DNA of 18,136 nucleotides. Origin: JBOGGN01 sp050744165. GTDB lineage: Bacteria; Actinomycetota; Acidimicrobiia; Acidimicrobiales; Palsa-688. Shown here piece after piece: positions 1-7,557 of the stretch (the first letter of the stretch is position 1; the number at the start of each line of letters is the position of its first letter). Both the position numbers and the translations under genes were made by a program. The DNA lies in the NCBI GenBank assembly GCA_050744165.1, contig JBOGGN010000100.1:1-18136 (forward strand), read 5' to 3'. The notes below the pieces were generated by a model, which did no database searches, was not told where the DNA came from, and was given only the letters and a program-made list of their open reading frames with translations.

Positions 1-353
1 CGCTCGAGCAGCTGCGGGTCATGAACCGCATCACCGACGGCATCCGCTACGCCAGCGCCCTCGCCTCGGCCCGCCAGATGCGGATCTCCGCCATCACCCC
101 CCTTATCGCCGGCCTGGTGACCCGGAACTGGGTGACCCGCAGCGCCGAGCCCGGCGACCGCCGCCGTGTCCGCCTCGAACTCACTCCCGCGGGCGAGGCG
201 GCGCTGGAGGCGGGCCGGGCCAAGACCGGCGAGCGCCTGCGGGAGGTGCTGCGCCACGGCGAGTCGGGCGAGACCACCACCGAAGTGGCGGCTGTCGCCG
301 CGTGGCTCGACTTGGCAATCCGCCGTTATGACAGCCAGCGCCAGAGCAGCTGA
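1..353 (+). CDS. MarR-family transcriptional regulator, 5' end outside window
   Basis: The reading frame is open from the first bases of the window, so the gene starts upstream; the internal ATG at 21 is probably not the start. The visible 116 or so residues contain the second half of a MarR winged helix: a recognition-helix-like MRISAITPLIAGLV segment, then a wing with EPGDRRRVRLELTPAG. The DxRxxxVxLTxxG pattern is the most diagnostic part of this family. A C-terminal helix suitable for dimerisation follows. MarR proteins are dimeric repressors or activators that often respond to small aromatic ligands and usually control neighbouring genes. The target is unknown. The next gene is on the same strand 119 bp downstream, but no operator palindrome was found between them. 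The family call is fairly secure; the ligand and target cannot be inferred. Confidence 0.8.
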   Translation, partial: LEQLRVMNRITDGIRYASALASARQMRISAITPLIAGLVTRNWVTRSAEPGDRRRVRLELTPAGEAALEAGRAKTGERLREVLRHGESGETTTEVAAVAAWLDLAIRRYDSQRQSS

Positions 354-457
354 CGGGGTGGGAAAAGGCCTCCCTCCCCGTGGCCCTCGCCCGGCGGAAG
401 GCGGGTCGCCGAAGGCGGGTCCCACCGACGAAAGCTAGGCTCCCGGCGGCGAGTCAC

Positions 458-465
458 AGGCGGAG
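458..465 (+). promoter_or_regulatory. Ribosome binding site fixing the start of the large effector-like gene
   Basis: AGGCGGAG lies 7 nt before the ATG at 473. It supports that ATG, in a frame different from the long downstream ORF. This is the frame that encodes the leader with the LQRxxGN motif, so the site supports a frameshift reading of the gene. Confidence 0.5.
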
Positions 466-472
466 ATCCATC

Positions 473-3110
473 ATGGGCTCTGAGCGTGCCAGAACACATC
501 AGCACTGCCCGGTCGGCGCGGCGGCCGATCGCAGACGGCGGGCGGGGTCCAGCGACGCGGCCACGGGAATCGAGTTGTTGCAGCGCCGCGTCGGCAACCG
601 GGCGACGGTCGAGTTGTTGCGCTCGAGGGCGGGCAGCGACAGCGCGACGACGCTGCGCCGCTACTTTCATCCACAAGCCAGCTTCGAAAAACGTCAAGGC
701 CGCCGGCATGGTGGCCCAGGAGAAGGCGAGCGACGATCCGTCGTTTGTCGACCCAAAGACGAAGAAAACTACCGTCACCGAACCGAAGTCCAAGCGGCCG
801 GGACTGCGGGTGGCCGACAACGGTCGGGTCGCCGTCGAGGACTCAGATCTGAGTACACGCCAGGCGAAGGTCTTCTATGCCGAACCAGGAGTGGTGAAGG
901 AGAGCAACGCCCGCCTGCTGGAGACCGGTTCGAAGTATCAGCTGTTCACTGACGCCGCCGGCGTCGTGAAGGCTCCCGGCAAGGACGGTCCGCCCCTGCA
1001 CGTACTGGATCGGGTGCTGCCGCGCGATCTCACGACCTTCGATGCCTCCGATGACACCTATGGCAACGAAGGCCTGACCATGCAGGTCGAAGCCACCTGT
1101 GACGAGGTGGCCCAACTGATCGTGGGCACCGGCAATATCGGGGATTTCCCGGTGCTCAAGAAGTCCATCGATACCGTCATCGGCTTCGGCGAGCTCAATG
1201 TCGCCCGATATCTTATGGCTCGCCGGATGGGCAAGTCTCCTGATGAGGCGGTCGTGGTGGCCAACAATGCGCTGAACCTGGGGCCCGAGCATGACGCGGA
1301 ACTGAAGACACGCACTGACGACACGCTTGCTGACAAGGAGGCGAAAGGGGAGTTCGACAACGCCAAAGGCGACGCCGAAACGGCGGAGATCATCAAACGA
1401 AACAAGGCCAGACTTGTCGGTGGGGTGCGCGTCGAAATGGAGAAAGAACTAAAGGCCGAGATTTCCGACGCCTACGGCAAGCTCCTCGCGTCCCGCCCAA
1501 AGCTGGTCCATCAGCTGAGCGACGAGCTCGGCCTCAACAGGATGGCCCAGCCAGAGGTCGGGCAGGCGTTCGGAAGCATCCAGATGCGGGCCAAGGACAA
1601 GCGCGACTGGAAGACGGGCAAGCATCGTACGGAAGAGGAAGGGGGCACCTGGGGATCCCATTACGGAGCGGTGGTCGCCAAGTCCGGGGGCGACTCGGTA
1701 ACCCTGGAAAACTACGCCCGGGCTCGGGAAAATCAGGGCATCTCCGACGCCACGACGCAGATGTACTACTTCCAGATGTACGGCTCCGAGGTCGGCCAGA
1801 CCTGGCACGAGACCTGGGCCAATACCAGCCGCCGAGTGGTCAACCCGCTGACCCAGGTGATGGGCAAGTCCTACGCCGAGTTATGGTCGGCACAACTCGC
1901 GGGCGTGCCGCGGGCCAAGAATGTCACCGACGACATCGCGTATCCAGAGATGCTAGCAAAGGCCCAGGCTGCGGTACGCAACGCCGCCAATCGTGACGCC
2001 GCGATGGACGACTACCGCCGGGGTTTGCTCAATCTGGTCGCCAATCGGGTGGTTTGCTACGCCTCGATAGCCTCCGATATTGGTGTCGAGGCCGGGCTCA
2101 TGCACTGGACCGACAACTTCCCGCTGGGATCGGCGGCGGTGAAGCAGATAGACGAGTGGCTGGCATCCGGCGCCACGTTGAAGGGATCGGCCAAAACTCG
2201 CTGGCCGGTTCGCGCGGCGGCGCTGTCCCAGGTGCGTGATGCCATGGTGTTGGCACGCAGGTACTACTGCAACCGTTTCCCGGCCGATGACCTGGCGAGA
2301 TCCGACGCCACCGATAAGGTCCTGCCGAAAACTGCCGGGAAGCCACTCAAGGCCAAGGAGCAAGCCAAGGTCGACGACAAACTCAAGCAGTACCTCGTGG
2401 AGTTGCGTGAGGACGTCGCCAAGCATGAGGAACTCAAGAAGCGCGGCGGCCATTACGAGGGTGAGGATGTCGATGCCAGCACCAACCCCGCGATCTCCGA
2501 TGGACGCAAAGCGGTGGCCGGGCTTCGGTTGCAGGGTATGTCCGACGATGCGATCTTCGCCGAGTTCAAAAAGATATTCCCGTCCTACAGCCGGGCCGAG
2601 GTGAACACGTACTTTCTTGCCACCGACACCACGCCGAAGGTCGCCTACCTCGACAGCACCGACCGAGCCGATTACGAGCTCAAGGTCTCTGGGTCCAAGT
2701 TCAAGCAGCGGAACAAGGACTTCGACACCGGCGAGATGTTCAGCTCGGGGGCGGGGGCCGGGTACAGCATCTTCGTGATGAGCCCTCGCGGCGAACTCTA
2801 CGCCAACGAGCACAAGCCGGTGCTGTTCCACCATTCGAGTTTCCTCGCCGGGTTGCCGACGAGCGCCGCCGGTGAGTTGAAGGTGAAAAAGGGCGTGTTG
2901 CAGCACGTCACCAACAAGAGCGGCCACTACCATCCGGGCGCCGCGCAAACGTACCAAGCAATGCTCGAGCTCAAGAGCCGCGGGCTGACGTTGTCCAGCT
3001 TCAAGCTGAAGATCGCGGGCATCCCCGACGACTCCCCCGAATCCAAGTTCAACACGGACTACCCGAGCGCCCGGGTCTTCGCCGACGAGTACGCCGAAGC
3101 CAAACACTGA
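473..3110 (+). CDS. Orphan multidomain effector/toxin-like protein with eCIS-type leader and IQM-like C-terminal domain; apparent frameshift near 665
   Basis: If one surplus T near 665-667 is removed, the frame from ATG 473 joins the long frame ending at 3110 and gives about 878 residues. Residues 33-50 contain ELLQRRVGNRATVELL, matching the LQRxxGNxAVxxLL leader common in DUF4157-type proteins linked to extracellular contractile injection systems. No HExxH-type DUF4157 peptidase is present. The middle region (about 195-445) has Cys209 in ATCDEVAQLIV, then GSHYGAVVAKSGGDSVTLENYAR with His396 and Asn413, then YYFQMYG and a late HETW. This layout suits a papain-like or related Cys/His/Asn hydrolase, but that is inference. 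A charged helical linker follows. Residues 721-862 include FHHSSFLAG (H786), AAGELKVKKGVL and SGHYHP (816 on), which resemble the plant IQM core. No signal peptide or membrane helix is seen, and no injection-system genes are nearby. Function is unknown. Confidence 0.6.
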
Positions 3111-3245
3111 GGCCGACCGTAGCCGGCATACCGGCGCGTGAAAGGTCGAAGACGACCCGACCAACCCGGCCCTGTTGCTGACCAGGCCGGCGCCCGTGGC
3201 CGCCGTGGCTGAGGCGCCCGTCTCGGCGGTACACCAGGCACGGTC

Positions 3246-3460
3246 GTGGTGCCGGTCCCCGCGCTCCCCCGCCCGGACGTCTCCGGGGCGCTCCGCTCCT
3301 CCCCTCAAAGCCTGACCAGCGAGGAGGCGGCGGCCCGGCTGGCCCGTTACGGGCGCAACGAGCTGCCAAGGACCAAAGGGGCTAGCGCAACATCTACCGG
3401 TTCTTCGAGCAGTTGTCCCTTGGCGCGGTGATCTGCCAGGTCGCGGCGTACGATCGCGAC
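3246..3460 (+). pseudogene. Remnant of the N-terminus of a cation-transporting P-type ATPase
   Basis: From GTG 3246 the frame reads SSPQSLTSEEAAARLARYGR followed by NELPRTKG. This is the typical cation_ATPase_N start of a P-type ATPase (LTxxEAxxRLxxYGxNELP). At about 3385 the homology moves to another frame, which reads NIYRFFEQLSLGAVICQVA (3389 on), the segment leading into the first membrane helices. After that the sequence runs into pspA. No phosphorylation (DKTGT) or ATP-binding region exists, so roughly 90 percent of the gene is missing. It is a dead fragment left by a deletion. An intact ATPase would be some 850-900 residues. Confidence 0.65.
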
Positions 3461-3461
3461 C

Positions 3462-4331
3462 ATGGCCAACTTCTTCAGACGCATGTGGGCGTACATGACT
3501 GCCTCGGCGAACCAGAAATTCAACGAGCGGGCCGACCCCAAGGTCCAGTTGGAACAGGCGATCGGCGAGGCCCAGGAGCAGCACCGGCGGCTCACCGAGC
3601 AGGCGGCCAACGTCATCGCCAACCAGAAGCAGACCGAGATGCGCCTCAACCGCGCCATGGCAGACCTGGAGAAGCTGAACGGCTCCACCAAACAGGCGCT
3701 GCTCATGACCGACGACGCCACCCGCCGGGGCGACACGGCCAAGGCGGCGGAGTACAACCAGGCGGCCGAGGGCTTTGCCAACCGCTTGATCGCGGTCGAG
3801 AAGCAGGTCGAGGACCTAAAGTCGATGCACCTGCAGACGACCCAAGCGGCCGACCAGGCCAAGTCGGCGGTGCAGCAGAACTCGGCCGCCCTGCAGCAGA
3901 AGCTGGCGGAGCGCCAGAAGCTGCTGTCCCAACTGGACCAGGCCAAGATGCAGGAGCAGATGAACAAGGCCATGGCCACCCTCTCCGAGACCGTCGGCCA
4001 AGATGTCCCCTCCTTCGACCAGGTTCGAGACAAGATCGAGGCCCGCTACGCCCGGGCCATCGGCCAGTCGGAGTTGCAGGGCCAGACGGTCGAGTCCCGC
4101 ATGCTCGAGGTCGAGCAGGCGTCGATCAACACCGAAGCTCAAGCCCGCCTGTCCGAGCTGCGCAGCCAGCTGGGCCTGTCGGCGGGCGCGGAGCAGGGGG
4201 CGTTGGCAGGTCCGGCCCAGCAGGCCGTCCCCGCCGCGGGCCAGACCGCAGCCGGGATCGGCGCCGATTCGGTCGGCGTTCCCAATACGTCGGGTGTGCC
4301 GGTCAGTCCCGACGGCACCCCAGGCGCGTAG
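3462..4331 (+). CDS. pspA: PspA/IM30 (phage-shock / ESCRT-III-like) family protein
   Basis: The protein has 289 residues and is almost wholly alpha-helical. It starts MANFFRRMWAYMTASANQKF, an amphipathic helix that in this family inserts into stressed inner membrane. Next come ADPKVQLEQAI, a long coiled coil (about 30-165), and the signatures AERQKLLSQLDQAKMQEQMN and RDKIEARYARAIGQSEL. These closely resemble the mycobacterial PspA (35-kDa antigen) type. The last 65 residues are a low-complexity Ala/Gly/Pro tail, as in actinobacterial members. Members polymerise on membranes and protect against envelope stress. The ATG at 3462 has no clear Shine-Dalgarno sequence but aligns with the expected N-terminus. 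The gene is flanked by pseudogene debris on both sides, and no pspB/C or clgR-like partner is seen. It appears intact. Confidence 0.92.
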   Translation: MANFFRRMWAYMTASANQKFNERADPKVQLEQAIGEAQEQHRRLTEQAANVIANQKQTEMRLNRAMADLEKLNGSTKQALLMTDDATRRGDTAKAAEYNQAAEGFANRLIAVEKQVEDLKSMHLQTTQAADQAKSAVQQNSAALQQKLAERQKLLSQLDQAKMQEQMNKAMATLSETVGQDVPSFDQVRDKIEARYARAIGQSELQGQTVESRMLEVEQASINTEAQARLSELRSQLGLSAGAEQGALAGPAQQAVPAAGQTAAGIGADSVGVPNTSGVPVSPDGTPGA

Positions 4332-4332
4332 G

Positions 4333-4735
4333 AACTCAGGTCTCTGGCACTCCTTCACCAAGAAGGGCGACCTTCGCGGCCAAGGGTCCGACCTGTCGTC
4401 CTAGGGCGCAGCGGGTACGTGCCCGGCGCAGGCGACCACAACGACCAGTGGGGTTGGGACCAGCCGTTCGACGTCTACAACAAGATCCTGGCAACCAAAC
4501 CAGGCCTCGCTCGCTTCGCCGCCGTCACGCTCGACCTCTTAGGCTCGGACCGTCGACCGTGTTCCCCACGGCTCCTGCGCTGATGATCGGGCACGGGGGC
4601 ACGATCGAGCCGGCACTGGTGGCTGCCTTCCCTGACGCCGACCATGCCCGCTGGGGGGCCGCGTCCTCGCATCTCGAGGGAGCCCGGGTCGGCCATGACG
4701 CCGACGGGCCGCAGTCCTTCGAGCTCCGCCGCTAA
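4333..4735 (+). pseudogene. Decayed histidine-phosphatase (phosphoglycerate-mutase-like) gene
   Basis: Three consecutive pieces of one family lie in three frames. Frame 1 reads LWHSFTKKGDLRGQGSDLSS and stops at 4404; it resembles the family's N-terminal (L)xRHxxT strand region. Frame 3 (from about 4419) reads FDVYNKILATKPGLARFAAV and ends at 4583. Frame 2 reads MIGHGGTIEPALVAAFPDAD and runs to FELRR and a stop at 4735; GHGGTIE is the second catalytic-histidine motif. The middle, with the usual SPxxRAxETA region, is missing. At least two frameshifts and an internal deletion make it non-functional. The GHGG piece is convincing; assigning the N-terminal piece is less certain. Confidence 0.6.
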
Positions 4736-4762
4736 CAGCCCTGAATCCCGAATGGGCCCTAG

Positions 4763-5932
4763 CTACGCCGCGTACAGAAGCCCGCCCTGCGGCAGAAAGG
4801 CCGCCCCGGTCACCGGCACCTTGACGATGGCGCCAGTGGACGGGTTGACCGCAGCCAGGAAGTTGTTCGCGAACCCCGGTGCCGGACACGTGGCGGGGGC
4901 ATTGTTGGACCCGCACGGGGTGGCCACCGCCAACGCCTGCCCGGGCGTGAAGGCGCCCAGCACCACGTCGATGGCGTTGTGGGTGGCATCGGTTGCGAAC
5001 AGTCTCCCTCCCCGTCGCGTCGGCCACGCGGTGTCATCCACCGATTGGCTGAGCGACAGGACCTCGAGCCTCTGGCCATCCGCGCCCGCGCCCTCCACGT
5101 ACACCTGCTCCTGGTCCCCCTGGCTGTCGAGCACGAAAGCGCCACCGAAGCGCGCCGCCCCCGCCGGGACCACCTCGCTGGAATCAGGGTCGGTCAGCGC
5201 CAGCGCCACCGGCTGACCCATGGTCGAGCCCCTGTTGGCAACCCGGGCCTCGGCGTTGTCGGCAAACAGCGCGGTTACCGTCGCCTCCATCGTGCTGGCA
5301 TCGAGGCGGACGGCGTACACCTCCGGCGCGTCCGCCAATGCCGGTCCCGATGTGCCGGGCGCGGAGGCACTGATGAAGATCCGCCCCCCGTCGACGGAGA
5401 TGGCGTCGGTCCCCCCGTCGTGGGGCAGCGGCTCGTTGTACCGGTACTGCACCACCTGGGTGGTCGCCGGAGCGGTTGGGGTGATCGTGTAGAGGCTGGA
5501 GTTGGCGTCCTCGTTGACGGTGGCGATCACCGCGTGGAGGGCGGGGTCGGCCGTGACCCCGTCGGCCTTGCCCGCGATGTCCCACTGTCCGATTGGCCGG
5601 CCGCGGGCGTCCAACTCCACAACCGTGCTGTCCAGGTTGCCATCGCTGCTGGCCTCGCCTTGGGGTCCGACGCCGTTCTGGAACCCGACGAACAGGTGGC
5701 CGTCGAGCATCGTGACGTCGTCCGGCTTCGTCAGCGGGTCCGACATCGCGGGGCTGCCGCCGGACGGCGTGAATCGGTGATGCAGCGAGTTGCCCGACAG
5801 GATCGTGTTCACGACAAATGGGTCGGGGGTTGTGCTGGTCGCGGCCGCCACCGGCGCCGGTATTCCAACAATGGCCAACATACCGAAACAAATGGCAACA
5901 GGAATGTTCAGCTTTATCGAGCGCGGACGCAT
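4763..5932 (-). CDS. Secreted protein, probably beta-propeller, unknown function
   Basis: The protein has 389 residues and starts at an ATG (5932) preceded by AGGA at a 9-10 nt spacing. It has a classical signal peptide: basic MRPRSIK, a hydrophobic stretch IPVAICFGMLAIVGI, then a likely cleavage after APVAAA. The mature part is rich in short beta-strand repeats with Gly/Asp turns, for example DDVTMLDGHLFVGFQNGVG, GRPIGQWDIAGKADGVTADP and GGTDAISVDGGRIFIS. This fits an NHL/YncE/SMP-30-like propeller, though no enzyme motif was recognised. One Cys pair (TPCGSNNAPATC) near the C-terminus may form a disulfide. It stands alone. An AT-richer upstream stretch contains TGTAAT (5969 to 5964), a possible -10 box without a convincing -35. 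It converges with the dead phosphatase gene. Secretion is well supported; the fold is inferred and the role unknown. Confidence 0.75.
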   Translation of the reverse strand: MRPRSIKLNIPVAICFGMLAIVGIPAPVAAATSTTPDPFVVNTILSGNSLHHRFTPSGGSPAMSDPLTKPDDVTMLDGHLFVGFQNGVGPQGEASSDGNLDSTVVELDARGRPIGQWDIAGKADGVTADPALHAVIATVNEDANSSLYTITPTAPATTQVVQYRYNEPLPHDGGTDAISVDGGRIFISASAPGTSGPALADAPEVYAVRLDASTMEATVTALFADNAEARVANRGSTMGQPVALALTDPDSSEVVPAGAARFGGAFVLDSQGDQEQVYVEGAGADGQRLEVLSLSQSVDDTAWPTRRGGRLFATDATHNAIDVVLGAFTPGQALAVATPCGSNNAPATCPAPGFANNFLAAVNPSTGAIVKVPVTGAAFLPQGGLLYAA

Positions 5933-6126
5933 GGCAGTTGTTCCTAGCCGCTCACAACAAGCGATTACAGCGGTTCAGCAACTGTTTACCGACGAGGTAG
6001 ACGCCGTTCCTATGAATGTTGCCTGTTGGACACATTCGGGGGTTCGGACCTACCCAGTCGCAGGCGCCCACCGCCGTGGCCGTCGTCAGAGAGGGCATGA
6101 CCCAAGCCATTAAAAACCACTTGGGG

Positions 6127-6168
6127 AAATGCCTCCCGGGTCGCCGGTCCGCCCCTCGGGAGGCATTT
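6127..6168 (-). terminator. Strong hairpin terminator after the core gene block
   Basis: The arms AAATGCCTCCCG (6127-6138) and CGGGAGGCATTT (6157-6168) are a perfect 12-bp inverted repeat with an 18-nt loop. On the minus strand it begins 7 nt after the stop of the 42-codon ORF, and the right arm ends in TTT. A TTTTT run follows about 10 nt later, inside a second weaker CCCAAG/CTTGGG hairpin (6101-6125). This fits an intrinsic terminator for the minus-strand block. The A/T ends make it potentially bidirectional. Confidence 0.75.
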
Positions 6169-6174
6169 TCCGCC

Positions 6175-6303
6175 CTACTGCACCTGCGAAAGCGCCATTG
6201 CTTCCACGTGCTGCAGGTGACCCCCCACTGGGTTCTTCTTGGCCTCGGCGAGAGCCTGGTCGATCAAGCGCAGGATCTCGTCGCACCGCTCGCGTCCCGA
6301 CAT
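6175..6303 (-). CDS. Predicted 42-residue small protein, last ORF of the core block
   Basis: The ORF begins at ATG 6303, has a good Shine-Dalgarno AAGGAG (6318 to 6313) at 9 nt, and ends TAG at 6175. It starts 84 nt after the proB stop, and the block terminator follows its stop by 7 nt. Its sequence opens MSGRERCDEILRLIDQALAE, an amphipathic acidic helix, followed by AKKNPVGGHLQHVEAMALSQ and two more residues. There is one Cys (residue 7) and no signal peptide or membrane segment. I do not recognise the family. The ribosome binding site, the protein-like composition and the fit between gene and terminator argue that it is real. It could act in trans or merely be a translated 3' element. Co-transcription with proB is inferred from spacing. 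Confidence 0.55.
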   Translation of the reverse strand: MSGRERCDEILRLIDQALAEAKKNPVGGHLQHVEAMALSQVQ

Positions 6304-6387
6304 CGCACCTTGCTCCTTGCCTCGTCGACCTCTTACTCAGAGAGATCGGCACGCGGGGGTGGAAGGTGCAGGGCTATTTCTGCCTAG

Positions 6388-7491
6388 TCACGGCAGAACG
6401 ACCAAGTCGTCCCGATGGACCACCTCGTGGGCGACATCGGGAGGAAGGGCCGAGGTTCGCATCCCTGCCCACTCCTTGATGCGGGCTGCAGCGTGGCGGG
6501 TGAGGCCCTTGGCGAAGACCCGGCCGTCGAGGCCGGCGATCTCGACCGCGTCGTCGGCGTCAAAGGAGCCTTCGACACCGACTACCCCGGCGGGCAGGAG
6601 GGATGTGGCTCGCTCGACCAGGGCAGCCCGGGCGCCGTCATCGACGACCACCGTCCCGCTGGCTCCCACCGCGAAGGCGATCCACAGTTTGCGGGCCGGC
6701 AGCCGCCGGTCATGGGGCCGGATGGTGGTGCCGATCCCCGCCACCCCGGCCACCGCCTCCTCCAGGACACCTGGCCGGTCGGCAGCTGCGATGACCGCCC
6801 GAACGCCGGACCAGGCCGCGATCTTGGCCGCAGCCAGCTTCGAGGCCATTCCGCCACTGGCTCGCGGATTTGCGCTGCGCCCGGCCACCGCCTCCAGCGC
6901 CTGATCGACCTCGAGGATCTCGTCGATCAGGGAGGCGCCGGTGTCGAGGCGCGGGTCGGCGGTCAACAGCCCGGGTGCGTCGGTGAGCAGCACCAGAAGG
7001 CTGGCGCCGATCAGGTGGGCCACCAAGGCGGCGAGCCGGTCGTTGTCACCGAAGCGAACCTCGTCGTCGGCGATGGCGTCGTTCTCGTTGATCACCGGAA
7101 CCACGCCGAGCTCGAGCAGCCGGGTCAGCGTCTGGCGGGCGTGCAGGTACTGCTTGCGGTCCACGAAGTCGAGGGGGGCGAGGAGCACTTGGCCGCCAAC
7201 CAGACCGTTGGCCCCCAACGCGACGTCGTAGACCCCCATGAGGCGCGACTGGCCGACGGCAGAGATGGCCTGCAGCGTCGGCCCGTCGGTCGGCGGCCGG
7301 TCGGATAAATGCAGCGCCGGCAACCCGGCCGCAATGGCGCCGCTGGTCACGATCACCACCGGGTAGCCCTGGCCACGCACTGCGGCTACCTCGCGGCACA
7401 GCTTGGCGACCGCGCCTTCGGAGATCACCCCGCGGGAATCGGTTATCGACGAGGTGCCGATCTTGGCGACCACCGCCGCCTTCGCCGTCAC
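6388..7491 (-). CDS. proB: Glutamate 5-kinase (proline biosynthesis)
   Basis: The enzyme phosphorylates L-glutamate with ATP to gamma-glutamyl phosphate, the first committed step of proline synthesis, in the cytosol. From GTG 7491 it has 367 residues, the same length as E. coli ProB. The amino-acid-kinase domain (1 to about 255) shows VVAKIGTSS, VIVTSGAIAAG, PVINENDAIADDEVRFGDND and LLTDAPGLLTADPR. A PUA domain follows (about 275-355, RKLWIAFAVGASGTVVVDDG onward). The start was chosen because the kinase fold begins right there and the GTG overlaps the stop of the preceding mini-ORF (GTGA); the frame is open further upstream but only as an obgE shadow. There is no Shine-Dalgarno, so translation probably depends on coupling with upstream translation. 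proA is not adjacent. Feedback inhibition by proline is known for the family and cannot be read from this sequence. Confidence 0.95.
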   Translation of the reverse strand: MTAKAAVVAKIGTSSITDSRGVISEGAVAKLCREVAAVRGQGYPVVIVTSGAIAAGLPALHLSDRPPTDGPTLQAISAVGQSRLMGVYDVALGANGLVGGQVLLAPLDFVDRKQYLHARQTLTRLLELGVVPVINENDAIADDEVRFGDNDRLAALVAHLIGASLLVLLTDAPGLLTADPRLDTGASLIDEILEVDQALEAVAGRSANPRASGGMASKLAAAKIAAWSGVRAVIAAADRPGVLEEAVAGVAGIGTTIRPHDRRLPARKLWIAFAVGASGTVVVDDGARAALVERATSLLPAGVVGVEGSFDADDAVEIAGLDGRVFAKGLTRHAAARIKEWAGMRTSALPPDVAHEVVHRDDLVVLP

Positions 7492-7557
7492 TGGCCGGGC
7501 TCGTGGAAGGGAGGTCTGGCGACCACCGCCGCCTTGGCCGTCACCGGTCGGGCTCGT
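7464..7557 (-). repeat. Tandem duplication of the obgE/proB junction (two 41-bp copies, 53-bp period)
   Basis: Copy 1 spans 7557-7517 and copy 2 spans 7504-7464. By eye they match at 38 of 41 positions, separated by 12 nt. Copy 1 carries the obgE stop overlapped by a GTG; copy 2 carries the proB GTG start. The three mismatches argue against an assembly artefact and suggest an older duplication. Confidence 0.85.
7488..7544 (-). CDS. 18-codon mini-ORF between obgE and proB, possible translational-coupling leader
   Basis: The GTG at 7544-7542 overlaps the obgE TGA (7543-7541). The frame reads VTAKAAVVARPPFHEPGQ and stops at 7490-7488, where its TGA overlaps the proB GTG. The first nine codons repeat the proB N-terminus, so the ORF is an old proB start that now runs into a stop because of the 53-bp duplication. 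Ribosomes leaving obgE could reinitiate here and again at proB. Whether the peptide is made is unknown; a product this short probably has no function of its own. Confidence 0.35.
   Translation of the reverse strand: MTAKAAVVARPPFHEPGQ

Noticed and set aside
397..421. GAAGGCGGGTC repeated with a 14-bp period before the effector gene, as a possible operator
   Set aside because: There are only two copies in GC-rich DNA, with no dyad symmetry, so it cannot be told from chance.
486..660. ATG 486 as the start of the 874-codon frame of the effector gene
   Set aside because: The first 58 or so codons give a Cys/Arg/Ser-rich sequence typical of a wrong frame. The other frame has the ribosome binding site and the LQRxxGN leader.
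1953..3584. A 543-codon open frame on the minus strand opposite the effector gene
   Set aside because: It mirrors codon positions of the plus-strand gene, has skewed composition and no recognisable domain. Long antisense frames are common in GC-rich DNA.
3413..4735. A 440-codon plus-strand frame overlapping pspA
   Set aside because: Over pspA it is an Arg/Gly/Pro-rich shadow. Only its two ends are meaningful, as pieces of the ATPase and histidine phosphatase remnants.
6110..6352. An 80-codon minus-strand frame downstream of proB
   Set aside because: It runs through the terminator hairpin and has shadow-like composition. The 42-codon frame in the same place has the good ribosome binding site.
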